Assembly (NCBI GenBank): GCA_964035575.1
Contig: CAXIVB010000017.1
Coordinates: forward strand, 1-64,000
Direction: 5' to 3'
From: Rhynchopus sp. YZ270_cl-10
Lineage: Eukaryota > Euglenozoa > Diplonemea > Diplonemida > Diplonemidae
DNA: 64,000 nucleotides
Below the pieces are notes generated by a model that did no database searches, had not been told where the DNA came from, and was given only the letters and a program-made list of their open reading frames with translations. The position numbers and the translations under genes are program-made. This document shows positions 36,867 through 48,853 of the stretch, in pieces (the first letter of the stretch is position 1; every line of letters begins with the position of its first letter).

Positions 36867-36981
36867 CCAACGATTTCTAAAGCTACAGTTTCTGTACTTC
36901 ATTGGTATGGAAGCATGAAGATTATTCTTCTCACACAACTTTGTCAAAACATGGCCAGTTTCGAAAGAGACTGGCCTTTTT
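36867..36981 (+). ncRNA. SL RNA: Spliced-leader RNA gene 4 (unit B)
   Basis: Counterpart of 7161-7275. Confidence 0.93.
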
Positions 36982-37119
36982 TACGTTAACACGATCGTCT
37001 TGTGCACAAGAAGCAAAAAAACCCACACAACAACAGCAGAAGTTTAGAACCACATTCAGACCCTGACCCAACTCCAACAAGGGGCCCCTGTCTTGTCAAC
37101 CACCTTGTGCATATATACT

Positions 37120-37224
37120 GGACCCCAGAAATGGGACATCCGTTAAAATTGGATCGATACAGAGAAGATTAGCATGGTCCCTGCGCAAGGATGACACGCA
37201 TTAATCGAGAAAGTATCAACTTTT
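37120..37224 (+). ncRNA. U6: U6 snRNA (unit B, single copy)
   Basis: Counterpart of 7414-7518; the other U6 of unit A is absent here. Confidence 0.95.
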
Positions 37225-37445
37225 TTTTTGTCCCCCGGATCACACGTATTTTTTACACTGGTGTCTTCTTCATGCTTCCCAGACCAACACATATGTGCAG
37301 ACATACCCATCACCCACAGGTGGCAAGTGGCAGGCTGCAGTAACCCATTGAAATATTGGTTTCAAAAAACGACCATATGCTTTATGCTACTGGCATGCTT
37401 CCCTGAGCATATACATGTCGAAAGCTGTGTAGAGAAAAAGAGCAA

Positions 37446-37547
37446 CCAACGATTTCTAAAGCTACAGTTTCTGTACTTCATTGGTATGGAAGCATGAAGA
37501 TTACTCTTCTCACACAACTTTGTCAAAACATGGCCGGTTTCGAAAGA
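37446..37547 (+). pseudogene. SL RNA: Spliced-leader RNA gene 5, 3' variant (unit B)
   Basis: Counterpart of 7740-7841, with the same loss of terminal hairpin and T-stop. Confidence 0.7.
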
Positions 37548-37682
37548 TTGTCTTTGTGTGTCTTTGTGCAAAGCAAAAAAAAAACACACACAAGAAGTGA
37601 GGATCTTCAAAACCACGTTTTTGACCTGACCCACCTCCAACTAGACAACCCTGTCTTGTATTCCTACAATATGGTATCTATT

Positions 37683-37998
37683 GAGCCGGGATGTGTTGGC
37701 TGCATCCTGAAACCCCTAGCTTCTGGGGGGGCAAGCTTCTCCAGAACTGGGCACTCTTTGAGGTGGACCAAAGGCACCTTCAACTTCTGTGTTGATGTGT
37801 TGTCCGTGTTAGTCTACTGTCCTGTTTGCGGCCTTGGTGTAAACCAGGGCAACAATCAGAGTGAAATGGGGTGAACCGGGCCAGGCTGGTCTCACAGAGC
37901 AGCTCATAACTCCTGCAGTGGACAGTTCAAGGATCGCAGCACAGAGCAGAGTGAGGGTGTTTCCAACTCAATGGCTTGAACTGGAGAAGCGTTTCTTT
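37683..37998 (+). ncRNA. SRP RNA: SRP RNA (unit B)
   Basis: Counterpart of 7977-8292. Confidence 0.9.
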
Positions 37999-38161
37999 TT
38001 TACATTTTTCCATGTGAACATTGTTTCCACATCACCATACACATGTGTTGTTGATACACCCCACCACGTTGCCCAGACCATTCCTACCCACATTATTCAC
38101 CACAAGTGGCATGTTTACCAGCACATGTTGGTGCTTAGAGCAATGTTAAGAAAAAGGGCAA

Positions 38162-38277
38162 CCAACGATTTCTAAAGCTACAGTTTCTGTACTTCATTGG
38201 TATGGAAGCATGAAGATTATATTCTTCTCACACAACTTTGTCAAACATGGCCAGCCTCGAAAGAGACTGGCCTTTTT
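38162..38277 (+). ncRNA. SL RNA: Spliced-leader RNA gene 6 (unit B)
   Basis: Counterpart of 8456-8571. Confidence 0.92.
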
Positions 38278-38403
38278 TACGTCACCATGAGAAAAAACAT
38301 TCACACATATGATGCATGTACAAAGTGCACAGGTGTGTGTGTCACCCTGACCCACCTCCAACAAGACAACCCTGTCTTGTTTTCCCATACTCTCCCTATG
38401 TTT

Positions 38404-38729
38404 GGGTGCTAAGTTAGTGTGCTACTTCGAAACCAAACAACTCGTTCAGCAACAGCTAAAACTTGAAAAGACCTTTCTTATCAGAAAATTCTTTACAATT
38501 TTTATGATGTGTCCTGCTGTGGGCCTGATATGGCCCAAGGCGGAACCACTTTCATATGATGTAAATCCCGTACGTTCGTACAGAATATTACCCATGATGA
38601 TTATTCTTACATTAGCGTGTAACACTAATTCTGACTGCGTTCTATTTCACACTTCAAATATTAGAACTGGATGTGGGGCTGCCAGTTTACTGGTGGTCCC
38701 GATCCAGCACACAACGCAAGCACCCTTTT
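38404..38729 (+). ncRNA. Structured RNA X1 (unit B)
   Basis: Counterpart of 8698-9023. Confidence 0.7.
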
Positions 38730-39008
38730 TTATATTACCCCACCCAGTACCCCCCCTGTGTCTGTGTTGTTGCCTAAAAAAGCATCACCTTTTACAGGCT
38801 TCCTTGTGGGGAGTGTTCGGTCAAGTGATAGTGATGAAGAAGGACAGGGGCGAGTTTTCTCGTGAAATGCTTTGAAGCCTCTGACATTGAGAGGCTCGCT
38901 CCGACCTCTGTTTTTAATAACCCTTACCGGTAACCACTGTGTATGTATGGTATGTATGGTATGTATGATATGTTGCCTTTGTGTGTTTGTTTTTGTTTTG
39001 TTAAAAAA

Positions 39009-39198
39009 GAGGGTATGCCACTCCTGGATGTTGTGCAGCTCCAGGGCAACATGTGTGAACGGACCAGGTTGCCCTGGCGACCCGTCACCCCAATGAGAAA
39101 TTGCGTTAATATCATCAGTGCACAAGGCACTGTATCAGATATTAAGCTGATAAGAACAGATAATACACTTGATCTTAGCCAAAAGGCCGAGAAGGTAT
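39009..39198 (-). ncRNA. U2: U2 snRNA (unit B)
   Basis: Counterpart of 9303-9492, including the GUAUUA branch-pairing variant. Confidence 0.95.
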
Positions 39199-39348
39199 GA
39201 CTTCTTTTTAGTCCATACCGAATTCGACACCCATGTACAGGGAAGCATGATTATGATCAATATTACTAGGAAACAACAAGGCAAGCAGATTACACACCCA
39301 TGTCACAGGGAAGTAAGTGAAGGTGATGATCAATCTTATTAGTAAAAA

Positions 39349-39493
39349 CAAGGCCGCCGAAGCAGCTACACAAATTGCCAATGTGGCAACGCCGAAGCGG
39401 CCCATGGCGGGAATTGGGTAGTTTTCAACCAGCAATCTCTCCACAGCGTCCCTATTTGGTCATTGCTTATGGAATTATCCCGAGCGCAAGAAT
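39349..39493 (-). ncRNA. U4: U4 snRNA (unit B)
   Basis: Counterpart of 9643-9787. Confidence 0.93.
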
Positions 39494-40012
39494 ACCTCCT
39501 TTTCTCCCAGTCGTGTCACAAAGCTATGTCCACAGGGAAGTGTGTTGGGGTGGTAACATATAGACACCACGTAAAGTTAACACACCAAAACTACCACCGC
39601 CAATGTGCCTCCCTATAGACATCTGTGCAGCCGATAGGTGGAACAAACAAGGGCAAGACTGTACTCTACACAGGATCTGTTTTTGAGTGCATTCGTGTTG
39701 AAGATTGTTTTCTTCGGCACAAGACCAAAGCTGGATGATGACATAGGTTGGGCATGTGCAGCATGAGCACTTGCGATGATTGTCACATACTTCTTGTATT
39801 GTTTTGTCTCTCCCCTGTATGGCGCAGGGAAGAGTACCAGGCACAGCCCTTCCACTTACAGCTTGTTTTTAAGAAAAAAAACCCTAAAAAAGGCTTCACA
39901 TGACTTTTTTCACCTTCAAGGACATCTTGATCGATAGTTACCTCACTATCCTCGCTATCAACACGCTTCCACGTGTAGCAAAGTGCATACAGCAATAGAA
40001 CAAAACAGAGCC

Positions 40013-40119
40013 ATATCACGGTTCTTGCCCATATCGAACTCATCTTTCGCCTTTTACTAAAGATGACCGTGGGTAAGAGCCACTAAGTGAAAGCATAATT
40101 TTTGAAGGGGCCTTTGTGT
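40013..40119 (+). ncRNA. U5: U5 snRNA (unit B)
   Basis: Counterpart of 10307-10413. Confidence 0.92.
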
Positions 40120-40203
40120 CTCATCTGTTTTTAAGTCTTGACAACCACTATGCTTCCCTGCTGGTGTTGGAGTTTTGCATGTTGTTAAACTCAGCTAGAG
40201 GTT

Positions 40204-40362
40204 ACATACCTTACTGGTGTCTGACCTGATCAACAAGGGCGTCGACACACCAGTGGCCCTTGCATTGCACTGCGCAGGGGATACTGGTGGCACTAGCTTC
40301 GGCTGGCTTGCACAGTGAAATTTTTGACAGCGGCGGTGCTGTGCTTTGCACAAACCCGCCTT
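40204..40362 (+). ncRNA. U1: U1 snRNA (unit B)
   Basis: Counterpart of 10498-10656. Confidence 0.9.
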
Positions 40363-40649
40363 TTTAAACAAACAAACAAACCAAAACAAACGTGATCACA
40401 CAAACCATCATGTCACCCAGTAAACCCAGTAAACCCAGCACACTGGTCTAGAGGGATCGACCACTGAGTGGTGACCTGTGAGCACACAGGCACCTGCTCC
40501 GATGCAGTAGTGCAGCGCACTAAGTGCTGTGCTAAGGACTGGCCAAACTTGTTAAACCTGCTGACCCACAAACCGGTTTTCACAACCGAAGCAAAAACAA
40601 GCTCAGAAATAAAAAGCTCTTCAAAGGTTTTCGAACCTGACTCAGTATT

Positions 40650-40768
40650 GGATTCGGCCATACTCTGGTGAATACACCTCATCCCGCCTGATTTGAGAAG
40701 TTAAGCACCAGCAGGCCTGGATAGTACTGGCGTGGGTGACCAGCTGGGAAGTCCGGGTGCTTGAATCC
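40650..40768 (+). rRNA. 5S: 5S rRNA, copy 1 (unit B)
   Basis: Counterpart of 10944-11062. Confidence 0.96.
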
Positions 40769-40873
40769 TTTTTGCTTTTCTTCCGTGTTGGTGTGTGGTT
40801 TTAGGACATCCAGACCCTGACCCACCTCCAACAAGACAACCCTGTCTTGTATCCCTGTGTTTGTTGCACTATC

Positions 40874-41246
40874 CAGAGAGCAGAAATGAGGGGAGACTAC
40901 ACCACCGACGGTGCTTCAGCCTACAGGAGCATGCTGGAATGTGAATGCTGCATGACAGCATTCACAATTTCACCTTTGGTGAGATGGAGATGAGCGCAAA
41001 GGTGCAAAAATGCACAACAAAAACTGAGGAAGAGGCATCCATACTCCCCAGAAGGGACGTGCGCACCTGCAGCCAAAAATTCTCCTGTGCTTAATATCAT
41101 GCGCGCTGGGGATGCCGAAATAGCTAAACTGTTGCAAGAAGTGGGACTAATTCCCAGGCAGTTGCCCTGTACAACATGCAAGTCCACAATGCCAGAAACA
41201 CTGTACTGGACACCAAGATACTCCAAGAAGATCGCAAACTGGCCTT
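40874..41246 (+). ncRNA. Candidate Pol III RNA, block 1 (unit B)
   Basis: Counterpart of 11168-11540. Confidence 0.4.
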
Positions 41247-41404
41247 ATTTTAGGTGAAATGACCTAATGCAGAGTGCAGCGGAACAGGGGAGACAAATAA
41301 AGTTTCCTGTACCATGCAACACCCAAGACCTTTTGCACAAGTGAAGCAAAAACAAGCTCAGAAATAAAAAGCTCTTCAAAGGTTTTCGAACCTGACTCAG
41401 TATT

Positions 41405-41523
41405 GGATTCGGCCATACTCTGGTGAATGCACCTCATCCCGCCTGATTTGAGAAGTTAAGCACCAGCAGGCCTGGATAGTACTGGCGTGGGTGACCAGCT
41501 GGGAAGTCCGGGTGCTTGAATCC
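41405..41523 (+). rRNA. 5S: 5S rRNA, copy 2 (unit B)
   Basis: Counterpart of 11699-11817, keeping the GAATGCACC variant. Confidence 0.96.
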
Positions 41524-41628
41524 TTTTTGCTTTTCTTCCGTGTTGGTGTGTGGTTTTAGGACATCCAGACCCTGACCCACCTCCAACAAGACAACCCTGT
41601 CTTGTATCCCTGTGTTTGTTGCACTATC

Positions 41629-42001
41629 CAGAGAGCAGAAATGAGGGGAGACTACACCACCGACGGTGCTTCAGCCTACAGGAGCATGCTGGAATGTGAA
41701 TGCTGCATGACAGCATTCACAATTTCACCTTTGGTGAGATGGAGATGAGCGCAAAGGTGCAAAAATGCACAACAAAAACTGAGGAAGAGGCATCCATACT
41801 CCCCAGAAGGGACGTGCGCACCTGCAGCCAAAAATTCTCCTGTGCTTAATATCATGCGCGCTGGGGATGCCGAAATAGCTAAACTGTTGCAAGAAGTGGG
41901 ACTAATTCCCAGGCAGTTGCCCTGTACAACATGCAAGTCCACAATGCCAGAAACACTGTACTGGACACCAAGATACTCCAAGAAGATCGCAAACTGGCCT
42001 T
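41629..42001 (+). ncRNA. Candidate Pol III RNA, block 2 (unit B)
   Basis: Counterpart of 11923-12295. Confidence 0.4.
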
Positions 42002-42159
42002 ATTTTAGGTGAAATGACCTAATGCAGAGTGCAGCGGAACAGGGGAGACAAATAAAGTTTCCTGTACCATGCAACACCCAAGACCTTTTGCACAAGTGAA
42101 GCAAAAACAAGCTCAGAAATATAAAGCTCTTCAAAGGTTTTCCACCCAGACCCATTATT

Positions 42160-42278
42160 GGATTCGGCCATACTCTGGTGAATACACCTCATCCCGCCTG
42201 ATTTGAGAAGTTAAGCACCAGCAGGCCTGGATAGTACTGGCGTGGGTGACCAGCTGGGAAGTCCGGGTGCTTGAATCC
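42160..42278 (+). rRNA. 5S: 5S rRNA, copy 3 (unit B)
   Basis: Counterpart of 12454-12572. Confidence 0.96.
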
Positions 42279-42361
42279 TTTTTTCCTTATTTGTGGTGTA
42301 ACACACAGAAGTTGGTTGAAAAGTGAACTGATAGTATTCAGCGCAAAGCATGATTATTGAA

Positions 42362-42433
42362 GGGTATATAGCTCAGTGGTAGAGCATTCGGCTGCAGTCC
42401 GAACGGTCCCTGGTTCGAACCCGGGTGTGCCCT
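42362..42433 (+). tRNA. tRNA-Cys(GCA), unit B
   Basis: Counterpart of 12656-12727. Confidence 0.96.
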
Positions 42434-42534
42434 CTCTTTTTGTTTCAAGACCAGATTTTCTCTTGAGTGTTACTTCTCCCTTTTTGGTTTTGAATTCCAT
42501 CCCCACCTTGTAAAGATTCGTTTAAGAAATGTAA

Positions 42535-42607
42535 GGGGGTTTAGCTCAAATGGTAGAGCGCTCGCTCAGCATGCGAGAGGTAGAGGGATCGATACCCTCA
42601 ATCTCCA
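42535..42607 (+). tRNA. tRNA-Ala(AGC), unit B
   Basis: Counterpart of 12829-12901. Confidence 0.93.
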
Positions 42608-42698
42608 AACATTTTTTGGCTTGGAAACACTGTTGTGATATTTCCAGATCTCAATTCTTTTTGGTACCAAAGAAAAAGAAGGAAGCGACAGAATTGTA

Positions 42699-42770
42699 TC
42701 TCCTATGGTGTAGTGGTTAGCACTCGAGACTCTGAATCTCGCGACCGCGGTTCGAATCCGCGTAGGAGAA
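42699..42770 (+). tRNA. tRNA-Gln(CTG), unit B
   Basis: Counterpart of 12993-13064. Confidence 0.96.
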
Positions 42771-42863
42771 CTTTCCTTTTTCTCCGTTTCGTCCCTTGTT
42801 ATTCTCCTCTATGACTGTTTGAAACACATTCCCACTTTCATATTCTTGTTGGCTTTTATTGAA

Positions 42864-42945
42864 GGCGAGATGGCCGAGTGGTCTAAGGCGCCAGGTTAAG
42901 GCCCTGGTCCCTTCGGGGGCGTGGGTTCAAACCCCACTCTCGTCA
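42864..42945 (+). tRNA. tRNA-Leu(AAG), unit B
   Basis: Counterpart of 13158-13239. Confidence 0.96.
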
Positions 42946-43034
42946 CTTGTTGTTCTTTTTCTTTTTCATTTTCAATCCATCCATTTTGTTTTGTTTTCAA
43001 GATTGTGCAAAACACAAAAAGCACACTTGTCAGG

Positions 43035-43107
43035 TCCTCCTTGGCGCAGTCGGTAGCGCGTCAGGCTGTTAACCTGCAGGTCGTTGGTTCGAACCCAACA
43101 GGAGGAG
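43035..43107 (+). tRNA. tRNA-Asn(GTT), copy 1, unit B
   Basis: Counterpart of 13329-13401. Confidence 0.96.
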
Positions 43108-43166
43108 ACTTTTTTCCCTTCTCAAACCATTTTCTGTTCTTTGCAAAAGTCATAAAAAACTGGGAA

Positions 43167-43248
43167 GGCGAGATGGCCGAGCGGTCTAAGGCGCCAGGTT
43201 TAGGCCCTGGTCTCTTCGGAGGCGTGGGTTCAAACCCCACTCTCGTCA
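43167..43248 (+). tRNA. tRNA-Leu(TAG), unit B
   Basis: Counterpart of 13461-13542. Confidence 0.96.
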
Positions 43249-43312
43249 CGTTATTACCATTTTTCCGCAGAAAACCTACCTCTTGTGGAAAACACTTCCG
43301 GTCATTATTGTA

Positions 43313-43385
43313 GCAGCTATCGTCTAGTGGTTAGGACGCTCGCCTCACACGCGAGAGATCGTCGGTTCAATCCCGACTAGCTGTA
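43313..43385 (+). tRNA. tRNA-Val(CAC), unit B
   Basis: Counterpart of 13607-13679. Confidence 0.95.
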
Positions 43386-43473
43386 ATTTCTTTTTCAACT
43401 TTCCTTCACATTTTCGCAATGCAACGATTGAAAAGATGTCCCCATGCAGATAATAGTTTTGCCTACTATCAGA

Positions 43474-43545
43474 TCCGCTGTAGTATAGTGGTTAGAACAG
43501 CCGGCTCTCACCCGGCAGACCGGGGTTCAATTCCCCGCAGCGGAA
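43474..43545 (+). tRNA. tRNA-Glu(CTC), unit B
   Basis: Counterpart of 13768-13839. Confidence 0.96.
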
Positions 43546-43639
43546 AATACCTTTTTTTAGACCAAGTTTTGGAGAGAAGAATTTCTGACTTTTGAATAAT
43601 AACACCATCATGTAAATCTGGATGAAGAAAATAATCAGT

Positions 43640-43711
43640 GGCTTAGTGGTCTAGTGGCATGATTCTCGCTTCGGGTGCGAGAGGTCCAGGGTTCGATTCC
43701 CTGCTGAGCCC
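43640..43711 (+). tRNA. tRNA-Pro(CGG), unit B
   Basis: Counterpart of 13934-14005. Confidence 0.96.
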
Positions 43712-43926
43712 CTCTTTTTATTCAGGTACTTTTCTTGCTTGGGAATTGTTTAGAAAAATTATGTCCACATCTTTTCGACCACCAAAATCCCAAGATGAGG
43801 AAGTTTGGAAAAGTGTATTTTTGTGAAAGTATTTTGCCATATCTTTGTTGTCACCAAAATCCCAAGATAGTGAGAGAATCTTGAAAAATGATTTTCCATA
43901 TTTTCACTTCCCAGTGAAAAAGAGAA

Positions 43927-43999
43927 TACCCATGGTGGGGATCGAACCCACAATCTTTCGCTTAGGAAGCGAACGCCTTATCCATTGGGCTACACGGGC
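43927..43999 (-). tRNA. tRNA-Arg(CCT), unit B
   Basis: Counterpart of 14221-14293. Confidence 0.95.
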
Positions 44000-44105
44000 C
44001 TAATAGTTTTACCTTCTTTCCTTTTCTCTGGGGTGGTCAAATTTAGGACAAGAGACTTTTCTGCATGACCACCCCACAATGATTCTTTGGTTTAAATGAA
44101 TGTGA

Positions 44106-44178
44106 GCCTCCCTAGCTCAGTCGGTAGAGCGCAAGGCCCTTAACCTTGTGGTCGCGGGTTCGAGCCCCGCGGGAGGTG
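44106..44178 (+). tRNA. tRNA-Lys(CTT), copy 1, unit B
   Basis: Counterpart of 14400-14472. Confidence 0.96.
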
Positions 44179-44517
44179 CTTTTCTTTTTGAATGCTTACG
44201 ATTTTGCAGGTTTCTGAGATTTTGAGGCAAATGAAAACCAAAAAATATTTCCTCCACTTGATCTCAGTTCTGTTTCGTTGGCAAGTTGAGAGTGGAATTT
44301 GGGTGAAAATATGTGTTTTCCGAACCAACACAGGACTCCCACCGACCGGTGTAGGTTTTGCGTTCAACCAGGTGTGAACTGCTTCCACTCGCGAAAAGTG
44401 CCAGACCCTTTTGCTGGGGATAGCACGTTTCAGCCCCACAACTTATCTCCTTTCTGGGCAAGTCCAGTGTGCTCAGCTGCCGCTTCTTGGCGACTCACCA
44501 GTACAGAGTGGTGGAAT

Positions 44518-44843
44518 CCAGCACAGAATGGAATGGCTGGGAAATCCTTAGCAATCCATAATTCAGATGGAAAAACTCCTGACCCAGCTATTGAATTTTC
44601 GGATCATTTTCTCAGTCACAATGCAAGCACAGAATGGAAACCAAAACCAAGCACAGAATGGAACACGGCTATAAGACTCCAGCCATTCCATTCTGTGCTG
44701 GTTTTTCGTTTCCTTTCTGTGCTTGCATTGTGACTGAGAAAATGATCTGAAAATTCAATACCCGGGTCAGGAGTTTTTTTTTCCACTCCTAACAAATCCT
44801 TACAGTAAGCCTATAAGTCTCCAGCCATTCCATTCTGTGCTGG
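44518..44843. repeat. Foldback element (unit B)
   Basis: Counterpart of 14812-15137. Confidence 0.75.
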
Positions 44844-44996
44844 TTTTTGGAGCCCATTCTGTGAGCACTCGCTCGGGCCTGTACTGGAGTATAGCGGCCA
44901 GGCCATCTCCCTTCTGCGTTCCTGCCTGTCACATCCAGTGCTCAGTTGCTGCTTCTTCAGCACAACCGCATCACATCACATCACCAAAAAATAGAA

Positions 44997-45068
44997 AGGC
45001 AACTGGGGGGATCGAACCCCCGACCCTTGGTTTACAAGACCAATGCTCTGCCACTGAGCTAAATCGCC
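44997..45068 (-). tRNA. tRNA-Thr(TGT), unit B
   Basis: Counterpart of 15291-15362. Confidence 0.95.
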
Positions 45069-45150
45069 GCTGATTAAGATGCTTTTGCTGTTTCTCCTGC
45101 GAAGAAGTTTTTCAAGACAACACAGAAAGGAAAGTGTGTAAAAAAAGAAA

Positions 45151-45221
45151 TGACCCTAGACGGAATCGAACCGCCGTTGATGGATTTGGAATCCATAGTG
45201 CTACCGCTACACCATAGGGCC
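45151..45221 (-). tRNA. tRNA-Trp(CCA), unit B
   Basis: Counterpart of 15445-15515, with the transposon 2 bp plus its target duplication upstream. Confidence 0.95.
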
Positions 45222-45230
45222 CATGATTTA

Positions 45231-47174
45231 GGTATGTCGGGCGCACAGGGGGGTACCCTAATCGGGCGCACAGGGGGGTACCCTAATCGGGCGCACAGGG
45301 GGGTCCCTAATCGGGCGCACAGGGGGGTCATTTCCTAATCGGGCGCACAGGGGGGTCGGCTAATCGGGCGCACAGGGGGGTCCCCCTAATCGGGCGCACA
45401 GGGGGGTCGCCTAATCGGGCGCACAGGGGGGTACTCCTAATCGGGCGCACAGGGGGGTCGGCTAATCGGGCGCACAGGGGGGTGGTTTTTTTGAAATATT
45501 TTGTTCAACATGACTTATCGTGCAAAAATTTTTTTGAGACCTCAACCCAAGGGGGGAAGACTACTGGTGGTAAAATTTGGTGGTGGAAAATTTTTTTGGT
45601 ACACTGGGATCACACAGGCTTAGTGACCACACCAGCCAGATAACGCAACCTAGAACCAGCTAGGTCCCGCGCACCCGCACCCACCAGCCAGCTTAGTGAC
45701 CACACCAGCCAGATAACGCAACCTAGAACCAGCTAGGTCCCGCGCACCCGCACCCACCAGCCGGCTTAGTGACTACACCAGCCAGATAACGCAACCTAGA
45801 ACCAGCTAGGTCCCGCGCACCCGCACCCACCAGCCGGCTTAGTGACCACACCAGCCAGATAACGCAACCTAGAACCAGCTAGGTCCCGCGCACCCGCACC
45901 CACCAGCCGGCTTAGTGACCACACCAGCCAGATAACGCAACCTAGAACCAGCTAGGTCCCGCGCACCCGCACCCACCAGCCAGCTTATTGACCACACCAG
46001 CCAGATAACGTAACCTAGAACCCGCAAACCCGCGCACCCGTCAACCCGCAAACCCGCACAACCACCAGCCAGATAACGCAACCTAGAACCAGCTAGGTCC
46101 CGCGCACCCGCACCCACCAGCCGGCTTAGTGACCACACCAGCCAGATAACGCAACCTAGAAGCAGCTAGGTCCCGCGCACCCGCACCCACCAGCCAGCTT
46201 AGTGACCACACCAGCCAGATAACGCAACCTAGAACCAGCTAGGTCCCGCGCACCCGCACCCACCAGCCAGCTTATTGACCACACCAGCCAGATAACGTAA
46301 CCTAGAACCAGCTAGGTCCCGCGCACCCGCACCCACCAGCCAGCTTATTGACCACACCAGCCAGATAACGTAACCTCGAACCCGCAAACCCGCGCACCCG
46401 TCAACCCGCAAACCCGCACAACCACGAGCCAGATAACGCAACCTAGAACGAGATAACGTTGACTAAACGAACACGAAGGTATGTAAGAGAATGACACAAA
46501 CCTGCAAGACATATGTGGAGGATCTCTCTGAGGATTGAATCCGAGACCGCGAGATTTGTTGACCTGAGTTGTAACCACTTGGCTACTAAGTCTCACATAA
46601 GGATTTCACATACTGGTCACCCACGCCAGTACTATCCAGGCCTACTGGTACTTAACTTCTCAACTCTGTAGGGACAGGGTGTATTCACCCGTACACTGGT
46701 GAATGCGCCTCATCCCACCTGATTTGAGAAGTTAAGCACCAGCAGGCCTGGATAGTACTGGCGTGGGTGACCAGTATGTGAAATCCTAATGTGAGACTAA
46801 GTAGCCAAGTGGTTACCACTCAGGTCAACAAGTCTTTCATCGCAGGTTCAATACCCGGAGCGGATACCTTTTCCTAATCGGGCGCACAGGGGGGTCATTT
46901 CCTAATCGGGCGCACAGGGGGGTCGGCTAATCGGGCGCACAGGGGGGTCCCCCTAATCGGGCGCACAGGGGGGTCGCCTAATCGGGCGCACAGGGGGGTC
47001 CTCCTAATCGGGCGCACAGGGGGGTCGGCTAATCGGGCGCACAGGGGGGTCCCTAATCGGGCGCACAGGGGGGTTTTAGCCGGGCTCTTAATAGCCGTAA
47101 AACCCCCCTGTGCGCCCGATTAGGGACCCCCCTGTGCGCCCGATTAGGGGACCCCCCTGTGCGCCCGACTGGCC
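45231..47174 (+). mobile_element. DNA transposon copy 1 (unit B, 1,944 bp)
   Basis: Counterpart of 15525-17541, shorter by one 73-bp repeat. ATGATTTA duplications at 45223-45230 and 47175-47182. The 5S-tRNA composites lie at 46518-46690 (-) and 46691-46872 (+). Confidence 0.85.
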
Positions 47175-47258
47175 ATGATTTAGGGCTTCAATGCGTTTAG
47201 CATGAAGGTGGAAATTTTGCTGAAAATCCCACACAAAGGAAAAAGACACACAAAAAAG

Positions 47259-47331
47259 TGCGAGGTGCCAGGATCGAACTGACGACCTTAGGATTATGGG
47301 ACCTACGCGCTCCCGACTGCGCCAACCTCGC
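47259..47331 (-). tRNA. tRNA-Met(CAT) elongator, unit B
   Basis: Counterpart of 17626-17698. Confidence 0.93.
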
Positions 47332-47455
47332 CTTGATATTATCGTATCATTAAGAAATACATGGGGTGCAAATTTCTACAGGTTTGTGTGGCAAAAAAAT
47401 TTTTTTGAGCCAAAAAATTTTATGGGCTTCTGTGAAAACAATGACAGTTGTAGAA

Positions 47456-47539
47456 CCTCTCGTAGCTCAATTGGTAGAGCGCTCGACTGTAGAATACTCG
47501 GTTATCGAGCGGTCGCTGGTTCGATTCCGGCCGAGAGGA
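47456..47539 (+). tRNA. tRNA-Tyr(GTA) with intron, unit B
   Basis: Counterpart of 17823-17906; intron unchanged. Confidence 0.94.
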
Positions 47540-47617
47540 TTTTTTTTCGTTTTCGTGTTCCAGATTATTTTCTGCAAACAGATGACTGCCTAAAAACAAA
47601 GAACGGTGAGAATTACA

Positions 47618-47699
47618 GCAGTCGTATCCAAGTGGTTACGGAGGTGGACTAGAAATCCATTGGGCTCTGCCCGCGCAGGTTCAAGTCCTGCCGACTGCG
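47618..47699 (+). tRNA. tRNA-Ser(AGA), unit B
   Basis: Counterpart of 17985-18066. Confidence 0.95.
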
Positions 47700-47797
47700 A
47701 TTCATTTTTTGTTCACAAATTTTCGTGCATTTTCGTCGTTTCTGTGCTCATTTTAGACCATTTTGATGCGCGAAAATAAATCAGAGTGAAGATTGTA

Positions 47798-47869
47798 TCC
47801 TCGGTAGTATAGAGGTCAGTATTTCCGCCTGTCACGCGGAAGACCCGGGTTCAATTCCCGGCCGGGGAA
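47798..47869 (+). tRNA. tRNA-Asp(GTC), copy 1, unit B
   Basis: Counterpart of 18165-18236. Confidence 0.96.
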
Positions 47870-47931
47870 TTCTTTTTTGTACAGGGCTCCCACTCATTGT
47901 TTCGTTTCTTTTCTGATGAAAATCAAATCAG

Positions 47932-48004
47932 GCCCCGTTGGCGCAATGGATAGCGCGTTGGACTTCGAATCCAAAGGTTGCGGGTTCGAGTCCCGCACGG
48001 GGTT
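47932..48004 (+). tRNA. tRNA-Arg(TCG), unit B
   Basis: Counterpart of 18299-18371. Confidence 0.96.
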
Positions 48005-48274
48005 AACTTTTTGAACATTGTTTTTTTGAACTTTTTTGAAAACACAAAAAAGTGAGGTTGGTGTCAAGTGAAATCACAGTGGAACAACAGATACAAATTT
48101 GGGTCCAGTGGGAAGGGGTCTCCCAGGAATTTTGGATTTTTTGGCAGTCAACCCATCCAGAAGAACCTTAAAAAATCTTGGGAAAAACTTGAAAACTGGA
48201 AATTCTTTGAAAAGCTGACATTTCAGAATTTTTTTCTGAACATGAAAATTTTACTTCCTCCTAAAAAAAAGAAC

Positions 48275-48346
48275 TGCACTTACCGGGAGTCGAACCCGGG
48301 CCGCTCGCTTGGAAGGCGAGAATACTAACCGTTATACCATAAGTGC
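48275..48346 (-). tRNA. tRNA-Gly(TCC), unit B
   Basis: Counterpart of 18642-18713. Confidence 0.95.
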
Positions 48347-48435
48347 TGTTACTTTCATGCAAAGTGTTTTCTTTGTGGGGGGCAATTTCAAAATAAAAAA
48401 AATTTGAAATTGTTCAAATTGCCCAAAAAAAGAAG

Positions 48436-48507
48436 CAACCGTGGCAGGACTCGAACCTGCAACCGCCTGATCCGTGGTCAGGCGCTCTTCCATTGAGCCA
48501 CACGGTC
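48436..48507 (-). tRNA. tRNA-Arg(ACG), unit B
   Basis: Counterpart of 18803-18874. Confidence 0.94.
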
Positions 48508-48594
48508 CATGTCTTTAGGCAATAGTATTTTTTATGTGGCCTGCATATTTTTGGAGTTGGAAAAAATGAAAATGGTTGATTGCACAGCTAAAAA

Positions 48595-48666
48595 AGCGGT
48601 TACCGAGAATTGAACTCGGGTCTCCCGTGCCACAAACGGGTGTTCTAACCACTAAACCATAACCGC
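48595..48666 (-). tRNA. tRNA-His(GTG), unit B
   Basis: Counterpart of 18962-19033. Confidence 0.95.
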
Positions 48667-48782
48667 TTGAATATTCCCACTTATTGGGATCTCAGAAAGG
48701 GTTTTATTTCCTGGGATATTGTGAAATATTTTTCAAACATGCAACGAGCGGCAACTCGAGCACAATTTCGACTAATATCGTA

Positions 48783-48853
48783 GCGTAATTGGTCTAGTGG
48801 TAGAATGGCCCCCCGCCACGGGGTCGGCCCGGGTTCGATTCCCGGATTACGCA
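48783..48853 (+). tRNA. tRNA-Gly(GCC), unit B
   Basis: Counterpart of 19150-19220. Confidence 0.95.
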